Below, piece by piece: positions 57,314 through 64,000 of a stretch of 64,000 bases of DNA. Numbering within the stretch: the first letter of the stretch is position 1; each line of letters starts with the position of its first letter. The stretch is from the NCBI RefSeq assembly GCF_000161835.1, contig NZ_GG697169.2, positions 1,296,418 to 1,360,417 on the forward strand, written 5' to 3'. The translations under genes and the position numbers were made by a program. The stretch is from Thalassobium sp. R2A62. Its GTDB lineage: Bacteria > Pseudomonadota > Alphaproteobacteria > Rhodobacterales > Rhodobacteraceae. The notes beneath the pieces are model-generated. The model saw only the letters and a program-made list of their open reading frames with translations, was not told the DNA's origin and did not search any database.

Positions 57314-57535
57314 ATGGCTCACATCGATCACACTGGCGCTTGCTTCACACCTGTCCCGAGCTCAAACACTTCCGTATTCGGCTTTGTTGTCGACATGATT
57401 GCACTCGCTAGCCAGCGCCGCGCATTGCGGACCTTGGACGACGCAGCCCTGCGCGACATGGGTATCTCCGCCAAAGAAGCACAGACCGAGGCGACCCGTC
57501 CGATCTGGGATTTGCCGCAAAACTGGCGTCGTTAA
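57314..57535 (+). CDS. Small DUF1127-domain protein
   Basis: A 73-residue protein with the DUF1127 pattern near its end (LASQRRALRTLDDAALRDMGISAKEA), a short basic-helical domain found in alphaproteobacteria that binds RNA or RNA-associated partners in some cases. AAGGA precedes the ATG at 57314. It is divergent from the LysR gene (56336-57190) and is followed by a hairpin at 57556-57584. Role unknown. Confidence 0.83.
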   Translation: MAHIDHTGACFTPVPSSNTSVFGFVVDMIALASQRRALRTLDDAALRDMGISAKEAQTEATRPIWDLPQNWRR

Positions 57536-57555
57536 GTAAAATACGCACAAACTCT

Positions 57556-57584
57556 CGTCCCTGCGGCATGATTTCGCGGGGACG
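57556..57584. repeat. Hairpin after the DUF1127 gene
   Basis: CGTCCCTGCG (57556-57565) and CGCGGGGACG (57575-57584) pair over 10 bp with one T-G pair and a 9-nt loop. No T run follows within the next bases, so it may be a weak terminator or 3' protective element rather than a strong intrinsic terminator. Confidence 0.5.
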
Positions 57585-57676
57585 CGCCTTGAAAAACCCT
57601 CATTTCCTGCCAATATATCGTTCAAAGTAAGTGTCCCGCATCGCGGGCACTGTTACCGGGAATTTAGGAGGTCTAA

Positions 57677-58453
57677 ATGGCACAATACGACACGGTTGGC
57701 AGCGTCGGTTCAGTCCGCACCGCCAATATCGATGCGGGCCTGCGCGCGCACATGAACAAAGTCTACGGCACAATGTCCGTCGGCATGTTGATCACCGCAC
57801 TGGCCGCTTGGGCCATTTCGGGCCTTGCGACCACAACTGATCCTGCACTCGCTGCAGCACAGATCAGCCAGAACACATATCTCACCAATTTGGGCGTGAC
57901 GCTCTATACCTCGCCGCTGCGCTGGGTGATCATGTTCGCTCCGCTGGTGTTTGTTTTTGGCTTTAGCGCCATGATCAACCGCATGTCAGCTGCAACTGCA
58001 CAGGTCGTGTTCTACGCCTTTGCCGCAGTCATGGGCCTGTCGCTAAGCTGGATCTTTATGGTCTACACAAGCTTCTCGATCATTCAGGTCTTCCTTGTGA
58101 CCGCGATCGCCTTTGCCGGTCTGTCCCTCTGGGGCTACACCACGAAAAAGGACATCTCCGGCTGGGGTAGCTTCCTTATCATGGGTGTGATCGGCCTTAT
58201 CGTTGCGTCGATCATCAACATCTGGTTGGCATCGCCTGCGATCTTGTACGCAATCTCGATCATCGGTGTTCTGATCTTTGCAGGCCTCACAGCCTACGAC
58301 ACACAAAAGATCAAGAATGACTACCTCGCACACGCCGCACATGGCGACAGCGAATGGTTGGGCAAGTCGGCGATCATGGGGGCCCTGAACCTCTATCTCG
58401 ACTTTATCAACATGTTCATGTTCTTGCTCCAGTTGCTCGGCAACCGCGAGTAA
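57677..58453 (+). CDS. Bax inhibitor-1/YccA family membrane protein
   Basis: A 258-residue protein with about seven transmembrane helices and the family pattern: an N-terminal cytoplasmic stretch with HMNKVYGTMSVGMLITALAAW, repeated hydrophobic pairs, GFSAMINRMSAATAQVVFYAF, and a C-terminal GLTAYDTQKIKNDY with the DxxxI/K elements of the pH-sensing region. Relatives act in Ca2+ leak or protease quality control (YccA). AGGAGG precedes the ATG. A strong terminator follows at 58479-58508. Confidence 0.9.
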   Translation: MAQYDTVGSVGSVRTANIDAGLRAHMNKVYGTMSVGMLITALAAWAISGLATTTDPALAAAQISQNTYLTNLGVTLYTSPLRWVIMFAPLVFVFGFSAMINRMSAATAQVVFYAFAAVMGLSLSWIFMVYTSFSIIQVFLVTAIAFAGLSLWGYTTKKDISGWGSFLIMGVIGLIVASIINIWLASPAILYAISIIGVLIFAGLTAYDTQKIKNDYLAHAAHGDSEWLGKSAIMGALNLYLDFINMFMFLLQLLGNRE

Positions 58454-58478
58454 CACCGCACAAAAGACCAAACGATTA

Positions 58479-58508
58479 GGGCCGGTGTTCAACACCGGCC
58501 CTTTTTTT
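58479..58508 (+). terminator. Strong intrinsic terminator after the Bax inhibitor gene
   Basis: GGGCCGGTG (58479-58487) and CACCGGCCC (58493-58501) form a perfect 9-bp stem with a 5-nt loop, followed by seven T (58502-58508). The GTG at 58485, the first in-frame start of the next gene, lies inside its stem. Confidence 0.93.
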
Positions 58509-59003
58509 ATCCCAAAAGGCGCCCCCGGTGCCATCCATCAGCACCCTACCGCTGCGCAATCCGCCACGCTCTTGCCCCTTTTGAAACAGGTCCACGCACT
58601 GCATGTCGCGGCCCACCCAGACATCTATGCCCCTATCACCGATGATACGGCGATCACGACGTGGTTCGCCGCCCATTGCGATGCAACGGGCACAAAGATC
58701 CTCACTGCGCAGGACGGCGACCAGATCATAGGGTTTGCAATTCTCAAACTGTCACCGCAGCACACCCATACCCCGCTGCACCATCCCCAACGCACGGGTG
58801 TCATCGACCTGATCTGTGTACACTCCGATCATCAACGCCGTGGCGTCGCAGGCAGGCTCATGACCCATGCGCAAACCCTCGCCATCGATGCAGGGGCCAC
58901 CGAACTCACCGCCAGCGTCGCCGCGTTCAACACGCCCTCGGCTCACCTGATGGCACAGTGCGGCCTGCGCCCCCTAACCACCCGCCTACGCAAAGCGCTG
59001 TAA
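58485..59003 (+). CDS. GNAT-family acetyltransferase
   Basis: A GNAT-fold protein of about 155-172 residues. It shows the opening TLLPLLKQVHALHVAAHPDIY with the two helices, motif A as VHSDHQRRGVAGRLMTHAQTLAI (acetyl-CoA pyrophosphate loop) and motif B near FNTPSAHLMAQCGLRPL. The only canonical in-frame start upstream of the conserved N-terminus is the GTG at 58485, which lies inside the terminator hairpin of the previous gene; an ATC near 58533 or a TTG near 58571 would give more natural starts. Substrate unknown. Confidence 0.77.
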   Translation: MFNTGPFFIPKGAPGAIHQHPTAAQSATLLPLLKQVHALHVAAHPDIYAPITDDTAITTWFAAHCDATGTKILTAQDGDQIIGFAILKLSPQHTHTPLHHPQRTGVIDLICVHSDHQRRGVAGRLMTHAQTLAIDAGATELTASVAAFNTPSAHLMAQCGLRPLTTRLRKAL

Positions 59004-59040
59004 AACTCTTGGCCTAAAAGATCATACACCATAGACGAAA

Positions 59041-59077
59041 AAGGCCCCGCCCGACCCAGTGTCCGGCGGGGTTCTTT
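59041..59077. terminator. Bidirectional terminator between the GNAT and fusion-protein genes
   Basis: CCCCGCC (59045-59051) and GGCGGGG (59065-59071) pair perfectly. On the plus strand the stem is followed by TTCTTT and on the minus strand by CCTTTTTC, so it can end transcription from both the GNAT gene and the convergent operon. Confidence 0.85.
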
Positions 59078-59119
59078 ATGACCGCTGCGTATCTTTGACA
59101 GGAAATTGCCGCGGTAAAT

Positions 59120-61120
59120 CTACGTCAGGCTTTGGGGTGTAGCGTCCAATTGCGCCCGCATCTGAGCCGCCTTGTCAGCCAAGGCACGACGATCATCACC
59201 AACCTTGTTTGAGTAGGCTTTCAAGAACACATCCAAACCATGACCGATCACCACTAGCAGCTCGCTGTCGGTTGGGCGTTCCGAAACGTGATGCAAATAG
59301 TAATCGCGTGGCGCTGATAGGATCAAAGACCACAGATCATTGGCGGCCAGTTTTGGATCATCAACATCCAGCTCGCCGGCGGCATCCGCAGCGACGACAA
59401 AATCGACCAACCCCTCAAACGCACGCGCCGGACCGCTCTGGTGGTACTGAAGCGCGCTTTCGGGGCGACGTCCTGCCTCGCCTAAGATCAACCGCGCCAA
59501 CGACAACATATCAGGGCGCAACACAAATCGGGCGTAGGTCCAGCTAAACTGCCACAGCCGATCAACCAGCGTGCCGTTCGTGCCCGCCAGCGGCGCGATG
59601 ATATGCGCACGCCCTTCGTCCAGAACGGCTGCGAACAAACCCTCTTTGTCCCCAAAGTATTGATACAGCGTTGGCTTGGAGACATCTGCCGCCTGCGCCA
59701 ATCGATCCATCGACGCACCATCAAACCCGGCATCGCAGAACTCGGTATGTGCCGCTTGCAATATCTGGGACCGCTTTTGGCGTTGTTTTTCACTACGGGT
59801 TGGCTTGTAGCCGATAGCAACATTCGGCAGCCGCTGCATGAACTGATCCAACGCCGCATTGAAGGCCTCGGGTTGCTCGAGATTGCATAAATGACCAGCA
59901 TCCGTCAGAATCTCAAAACGGATATCCGCGCGCGCCCCCGATGCCGAGACGGCATCAAAAATCCGCTCGCTGACCAGACGAATTTCATCGGGCGGCGCCA
60001 GCTTGTCATGCGCACCAGTCACCAACATCACAGGACACTTGAGTTTAGAGAATTCAAACGTCTCAAGCGGGTTGCAAAAACAGTTCAACGCATCGCGGTA
60101 AGTATCAGCTGGAATGTCCGACATGGATTTGTGAAGTGCGGCACGCACATCTTCACTGGCACGAGGCCCCGTAATCACGTCCACAACAGCACCTGCGAAA
60201 TCTGCTGGGGTCTGGCCCTGCGACAGCGGGACCTCGCGCGAGATACGAAAACTCTCGCGTTCTCGCGGATCTGCCTCGGACATGCCAGTGCACCCCCCCG
60301 CCAGAACAAGCCCCGCCAACATGTCGCCATGCCGCATGGCAAAACTGGTCGCGATCCAGCTCCCGATGCTCAGGCCAACCAACACCAATCGGGTTGCGTC
60401 AAAGTGCCTAGCCATGACCAGAATATCATCACAGTAATCGTCGATCTGCGTTTGCGAGAACCCCAGCGTGCTGCCGCCGTACCCTCGCAAATCCATCGCT
60501 GCGACATGGTAGTCCGCCCCAAAGGTCGCGATCTGCTCTGTCCAGTTTGACGCCTGCCCTCCGATCCCGTGTAGAAACAGAACCAAAGCTCCCCCCCCTT
60601 CTTGGGGCGAGGCGCTGGTCAGATACGACAATCGCGGGGTTCCGCTCACAACACCCTTGGCTGTCGCCACGGGTTCCGATCTCTTGAACTTGCGCGATGA
60701 CCGCACCGGCAGGTCTTGTTCGAGCAAATCCAAACCCGCCTCAAACACTGCACGAGTTCCATCCGCGATCGCGTCGATCCGATCGGATCGCGCTACAATA
60801 TGCGCGTGCCAAACAATGGTCGATTGCGCGCCATCAGACGTCACCTCTAGACGAGCTGCATAGTTGAATACGCCTTCGACCCCAGACAACGCTGTGTAGC
60901 AAAGAACACGGTCCGTGTCGCTGAAGTACGTGCGTTGCTCGACCAGTCGGGCCCCGTCGCTGACTTCAAACTCCCGCAAGACCGCGCCCGTAGCACTGCG
61001 CGACAACGAGCATGATGCCACATAGGGGTGCCACCCGTTGTCAAAATCGCGCAACACTGCCCAAACCGCATCAGCGCTTGCCGCAACCTTACGGACACAA
61101 TGAACCGACGTGACCGGCAT
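59120..61120 (-). CDS. SRPBCC - alpha/beta hydrolase - TetR fusion protein
   Basis: A 666-residue protein with three unlike domains. Residues 1-140 form an SRPBCC/polyketide-cyclase-like fold (VRKVAASADAVWAVLRDFDN). Residues 165-430 form an alpha/beta hydrolase with oxyanion HG in FLHGIGG, nucleophile elbow VGLSIGS (Ser251), Asp372 in TGAHDKLAPP and His410 in TDAGHLCNLEQP, so the triad is intact. Residues 446-640 are a TetR regulator with helix-turn-helix ASMDRLAQAADVSKPTLYQY (about 469-488) and a helical ligand domain. No linker oddities or stop codons suggest a fused pseudogene. It ends the operon with the NicX-like and ACAD-like genes, 4 nt after the latter. A hydrolase that also binds DNA, or a regulator that uses the hydrolase fold to sense a ligand, are both possible. 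Confidence 0.9.
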   Translation of the reverse strand: MPVTSVHCVRKVAASADAVWAVLRDFDNGWHPYVASCSLSRSATGAVLREFEVSDGARLVEQRTYFSDTDRVLCYTALSGVEGVFNYAARLEVTSDGAQSTIVWHAHIVARSDRIDAIADGTRAVFEAGLDLLEQDLPVRSSRKFKRSEPVATAKGVVSGTPRLSYLTSASPQEGGGALVLFLHGIGGQASNWTEQIATFGADYHVAAMDLRGYGGSTLGFSQTQIDDYCDDILVMARHFDATRLVLVGLSIGSWIATSFAMRHGDMLAGLVLAGGCTGMSEADPRERESFRISREVPLSQGQTPADFAGAVVDVITGPRASEDVRAALHKSMSDIPADTYRDALNCFCNPLETFEFSKLKCPVMLVTGAHDKLAPPDEIRLVSERIFDAVSASGARADIRFEILTDAGHLCNLEQPEAFNAALDQFMQRLPNVAIGYKPTRSEKQRQKRSQILQAAHTEFCDAGFDGASMDRLAQAADVSKPTLYQYFGDKEGLFAAVLDEGRAHIIAPLAGTNGTLVDRLWQFSWTYARFVLRPDMLSLARLILGEAGRRPESALQYHQSGPARAFEGLVDFVVAADAAGELDVDDPKLAANDLWSLILSAPRDYYLHHVSERPTDSELLVVIGHGLDVFLKAYSNKVGDDRRALADKAAQMRAQLDATPQSLT

Positions 61121-61124
61121 CAGA

Positions 61125-62411
61125 TCACTCCGCTGGCCGCCACATCGAGACGCGCGCCGACACAGAGTCGGTATTCACATCATCAATGGTTTCCATGTCA
61201 TAGACCGTCATTATGGACAGGTAGTCTTCCATGATCTCGGTCGTATACGGCAACATGAGCGCGCCGCATCGGCTGTCGCGATAAATCCGCTCGAGCGGGA
61301 GAGATTTGAGCATCGATTGCCCACCACAGGTTCGAATGGCCAAAGCCGCCAATTCCTGCACCCCTTCCATGACCGCATATTGCGCCGCGTAAACGCGCAT
61401 GACCTCGGCCTTGGACGGAAACCCACGTGCCTCAAAGAACGCTGTGGTCCACAGCGTGCGCATTTCGGTCAGGCGTTGGAACATGCGGCCAACAGCCGCC
61501 CGTTTGGTCGGGTAAACACGGCGATCAATTAGCGGCTGACCAGGTGTTTCGCCTCGCAAATACTGGACGGTGAAATCATAGGCCGATTGCGCGATCCCCA
61601 TATAGGCCGGCGTCAGAGTGGCCATCATATGCGGCCACTGCGACAGCGTTTTGCCGAACACACCCGCAGGCATCATCATGTCGTCTTCGCTGACAAAAAC
61701 ATCCTTGAGGATCAAATCACGGCTGACCGTCCCGCGCATCCCAATCGGATCCCAATCGCCCACAATCGAGAGACCTTTAGCATCCTTGTGAACGGCAAAG
61801 TCCATGGTGTCTTCATGCGCAGGGTCTTTACCCTCGAAATGTTCGGTGCAAACGATCGAATAGTAGTCGCAGTTGCCAGCCAGTGATGCAAATTTCTTGA
61901 ACCCATTGATGACCCAGCCGCCTTCGACACGGCGGCAATTGGTTTTGATAGGCTCGGACGTCCAATTCACACCACCCTCAGAAATCGGCTGAGAGAAAAT
62001 TGCGCCATAGTTGACGACTTTGGGGAATTGGACCGCACGCATGCGCCCAAATGCGGCCCGCTCGGGTTCTGTCAGGTTGGGCATATCAAACATAAACCGC
62101 AGCCACATCATCGACGATGTGTGCATGTTAAACGTCAGCGCCGTAGCCCCACAATATTTGCCAATCTCGGCACCAATGGTCGCGTATTCCCCCAACGAAA
62201 ACCCCATCCCGCCGAACTCTTCTGGAATCACCAGTTTGAGGAACCCGCCATCACGTAGCTCCTTGTAGTTTTCAGTTGGAAAGCTCGCCTCTTTGTCATG
62301 CTGTACCGCACGCTCTGCGAATTTCGGGCCCAGCACATTGATCCGCTCTAACATCTCGATATGCTTGGGGCAAAATGTGCTGACGTCATAGTAGTCGCGA
62401 AAATCGCTCAT
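61125..62411 (-). CDS. Acyl-CoA-dehydrogenase-fold flavoprotein
   Basis: The 428-residue protein has the ACAD fold: N-terminal helical domain with LKLVIPEEFGGMG (about 59-70), a beta domain (GGWVINGFKKFASLAGNCDYY) and a C-terminal helical domain ending in RTCGGQSMLKSLPLERIYRD. By hand alignment with the usual C-terminal IYEGTxEI motif this reads MLPYTTEI, so the usual catalytic Glu is Pro388. Other ACADs place the base elsewhere, so dehydrogenase activity is not excluded, but a hydroxylase or nitro/sulfur-group enzyme of this fold is equally possible. It overlaps the upstream NicX-like gene by ATGA. Confidence 0.85.
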   Translation of the reverse strand: MSDFRDYYDVSTFCPKHIEMLERINVLGPKFAERAVQHDKEASFPTENYKELRDGGFLKLVIPEEFGGMGFSLGEYATIGAEIGKYCGATALTFNMHTSSMMWLRFMFDMPNLTEPERAAFGRMRAVQFPKVVNYGAIFSQPISEGGVNWTSEPIKTNCRRVEGGWVINGFKKFASLAGNCDYYSIVCTEHFEGKDPAHEDTMDFAVHKDAKGLSIVGDWDPIGMRGTVSRDLILKDVFVSEDDMMMPAGVFGKTLSQWPHMMATLTPAYMGIAQSAYDFTVQYLRGETPGQPLIDRRVYPTKRAAVGRMFQRLTEMRTLWTTAFFEARGFPSKAEVMRVYAAQYAVMEGVQELAALAIRTCGGQSMLKSLPLERIYRDSRCGALMLPYTTEIMEDYLSIMTVYDMETIDDVNTDSVSARVSMWRPAE

Positions 62412-63454
62412 GCGAGATCTCCTTGTAGCAAGCCATCGATCACGACTGGTGTTCCATCCAACGAAATCGTGCAGCCCCGCATTGGCAGATCAAAATGCCC
62501 AAGCGTGAAACGCCCTGCGTATTGGTTTGACCCTGTGGACCACAAAAAGTTCCCTGACCATGCTCGGAACTCGGTCCCTTGGACGTCGCGCTTGTCGTAA
62601 AGAGCCATACTCTCCCAACGGGCGCGCGGGTTCATACCCCAGCCCACGTGGCTCAGACCGTAGGCGATCGGATCATCCCACGCCGCGAGGTATTCACGAA
62701 ACAAATCCGCATCCAAACTTTCGCCCTCAATGGACCGGACAAAATCATCTTCGATCTGAAAACCGATTTGCGAATTCAGGTAACTCTTGAAAGTCAGGTT
62801 CATATCCCCCTGTGCCATGACAATCTTGCCGTTGATGGTGTTCTGGCCGGGAAAGCATAAGCACAAACCACCCGGCCAATGAGCCACGCCACCTTTGGCG
62901 ATCGTGAAACCGGGGGTACCGCCACATGGCGCGTCGCGAATATCGATGGTCAAGTCCGTACCAGCAGCGCTGGTCACGCGCATCTCGGATGCATCACGCA
63001 ACATCTCTATTCCCAGATCAACCTTGGGACCAAGAGCCGCCTGAGGTTCGGTCCGCTCTAGGATTTCGGGGTGCTCATTGCAGATCACGAACAGCCGCGC
63101 GCCCGCCTCCTCGATCTCGGGCCATTCCTCAGCATGCAACAGACCTTCGACCGTGACATCGACCACAACCTCTACCTGCTTGAGTGCTTCGATCACGTGG
63201 CGTTTGCCAGCAATAGCATTGGACGCGCCCGTCGATTTGACAGGGACAATCGCTGTTTGTTCCGGCGTGGGCAGAACAATAGTCGAGAACTCAGCACCCA
63301 GATCATAGAGCGCCAAAGCGCACAGCTGCATCAAAACAGGGCGTGATTGGCTCTCGGCAACAACGGCGACCGCTGTGCCTTGTCCAATCCCGTTCAACGT
63401 CAGAACGCGGCGAAAACTGGCAACCCATTTGCCTTCGGGGATTTCTGGTAGCAT
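62408..63454 (-). CDS. NicX-like 2,5-dihydroxypyridine 5,6-dioxygenase
   Basis: The 348-residue protein matches NicX of nicotinate degraders, which opens 2,5-dihydroxypyridine to N-formylmaleamate with Fe(II) and O2 (M29-peptidase-related fold). Shared segments include AHWPGGLCLCFPGQ, AYGLSHVGWGMNPRARW, SGNFLWSTGSN and LGHFDLPMRGCTI; the expected iron ligands are His269, His320 and Asp322, with spacing close to that of NicX (His265, His318, Asp320 from memory). AAGGGAG precedes the start. A related aromatic ring opener, or an aminopeptidase, remains possible. Confidence 0.82.
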   Translation of the reverse strand: MLPEIPEGKWVASFRRVLTLNGIGQGTAVAVVAESQSRPVLMQLCALALYDLGAEFSTIVLPTPEQTAIVPVKSTGASNAIAGKRHVIEALKQVEVVVDVTVEGLLHAEEWPEIEEAGARLFVICNEHPEILERTEPQAALGPKVDLGIEMLRDASEMRVTSAAGTDLTIDIRDAPCGGTPGFTIAKGGVAHWPGGLCLCFPGQNTINGKIVMAQGDMNLTFKSYLNSQIGFQIEDDFVRSIEGESLDADLFREYLAAWDDPIAYGLSHVGWGMNPRARWESMALYDKRDVQGTEFRAWSGNFLWSTGSNQYAGRFTLGHFDLPMRGCTISLDGTPVVIDGLLQGDLA

Positions 63455-63520
63455 TGACGACTCCCTTTCGGGAAAGTCTGCCTTAACTAAACCGTGTAGT
63501 AAAGTTTTTTGACACCCAGC

Positions 63521-64000
63521 TCAAACGAAGGGCAGGTAAAAGTCGCGCACCTCATCGACACTCTTACCGATCAAACGCTTGAATTCATCCCGCTTGAGAT
63601 ACAACAGCGCATCACAATAGAGCGTACCAATCGCGTTTCGCAGCTCGACGTCTTGGTCCAGAGCATTCAAAGATTTGTCCAAACCTGACGGGACATGCCG
63701 CTTTTCGCGGACGTTTTCCCAGCCATCCAAATCCTCGGCAGGTTGTAGTGGCAGCTTGTTCGTATAGCCCAACCGCGCTGCTTGAAGAACGCTTGCCACA
63801 GCCTGATAGGGGCTGGTGGCACAGTCTGCCATCCGGTGTTCGAGCCGTGCAGATTTTGGCGATTTTGACGACGTCCGCGTTGTAACCAGACGGTGGTCTT
63901 CGGCCCAGTTCGCCCAGTAGCCAGCCAAACCACCCGGATTCAACCGATCATAACTGTTCACGGTTGTCGCCAGCATTCCAGCGAGGGCCGGATGATGTTC
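63521..64000 (-). CDS. Glutamine-synthetase-like protein, C-terminal part (cut by the window)
   Basis: The frame runs off the right edge, so only the last 159 residues are visible. NSYDRLNPGGLAGYWANWAED and RLEHRMADCATSPYQAVASVLQAA match the C-terminal catalytic half of glutamine-synthetase-fold ligases, including the R-x-E-x-R segment; gamma-glutamyl-amide synthetases of this family are also possible. It lies 66 nt before the NicX-like gene on the same strand and probably heads or belongs to the same operon. The N-terminus and exact class cannot be seen. Confidence 0.78.
   Translation of the reverse strand, partial: EHHPALAGMLATTVNSYDRLNPGGLAGYWANWAEDHRLVTTRTSSKSPKSARLEHRMADCATSPYQAVASVLQAARLGYTNKLPLQPAEDLDGWENVREKRHVPSGLDKSLNALDQDVELRNAIGTLYCDALLYLKRDEFKRLIGKSVDEVRDFYLPFV

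Noticed and set aside
1-64000. Search for tRNA, rRNA, CRISPR arrays, insertion sequences and prophage genes
   Set aside because: No cloverleaf arms with CCA context, no regularly spaced repeats, no transposase or phage structural motifs, and no terminal inverted repeats with target duplication were noticed by eye.

Overview
The window comes from an alphaproteobacterium, most likely a marine member of the Rhodobacterales (Roseobacter group). Pointers seen directly are a short prolyl-tRNA synthetase of about 445 residues, an HdaA-type DnaA regulator next to ppk1/ppx, a PccR/ScfR-type regulator beside a propionyl-CoA carboxylase locus, a betICBA choline-O-sulfate operon, and many 4-nt gene overlaps. 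I see no tRNA, rRNA, insertion sequence, prophage or CRISPR array; the gene order looks like ordinary chromosome with a few accessory loci.

Layout. 1-3.5 kb: a small exported protein, an M42 peptidase, a 2-oxoglutarate/Fe(II)-type oxygenase and a sugar-nucleotide-epimerase-like SDR, all on the minus strand. 3.6-5.6 kb: parE. 5.6-11.5 kb, minus strand: a DUF3047-like exported protein, then proS, a ThuA-like gene, lolC, lolD and an Ldh-family dehydrogenase running co-directionally. 11.7-17.9 kb, plus strand: a fasciclin-domain protein with a strong terminator, an AI-2E family permease, hdaA, ppk1 and ppx. 17.9-21.1 kb, minus strand: an acidic exported protein, an endonuclease/exonuclease/phosphatase-family protein, a TerB/J-domain protein, a GNAT and a VOC protein.

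21.2-33.3 kb is a propionate-assimilation region: methylmalonyl-CoA mutase, a sulfotransferase-like gene, pccA, four very small genes (three of them lipoproteins, two too short to be noticed easily), an exported protein, pccB, an MFS exporter and the regulator pccR. TTTGCAAA boxes matching the known PccR motif lie upstream of pccB and pccR. Stem-loops follow each of the small genes, one of them a clear intrinsic terminator only about 20 nt before pccA. 33.4-39.9 kb: an orphan coxG-like gene, a secreted nuclease, and betA-betB-betC-betI, preceded by two tandem palindromic operators shared with a divergent leucine-rich-repeat lipoprotein.

40.6-58.5 kb holds transporters and housekeeping genes: two EamA-type permeases (one frameshifted), yebC, two convergent SLC13/RCK permeases, a YmdB-like phosphodiesterase, a copper-chaperone pair, 5-formyl-THF cyclo-ligase, mgtE, guanine and 8-oxoguanine deaminases, a HisN-like phosphatase, regulators, a quinone oxidoreductase, a DUF1127 protein and a Bax inhibitor-1 family protein.

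59.1-64.0 kb is the most unusual part. A tight minus-strand operon encodes, in transcription order, a truncated glutamine-synthetase-like protein, a NicX-like 2,5-dihydroxypyridine dioxygenase, an acyl-CoA-dehydrogenase-fold flavoprotein whose usual catalytic Glu position appears to be Pro, and a 666-residue protein joining an SRPBCC domain, an alpha/beta hydrolase with an intact triad and a TetR-type DNA-binding regulator in one chain. In known nicotinate pathways the NicX product is opened by an alpha/beta hydrolase (NicD), so this operon may be a heterocycle-degrading pathway whose hydrolase is also its own regulator. That is an inference, but a testable one.
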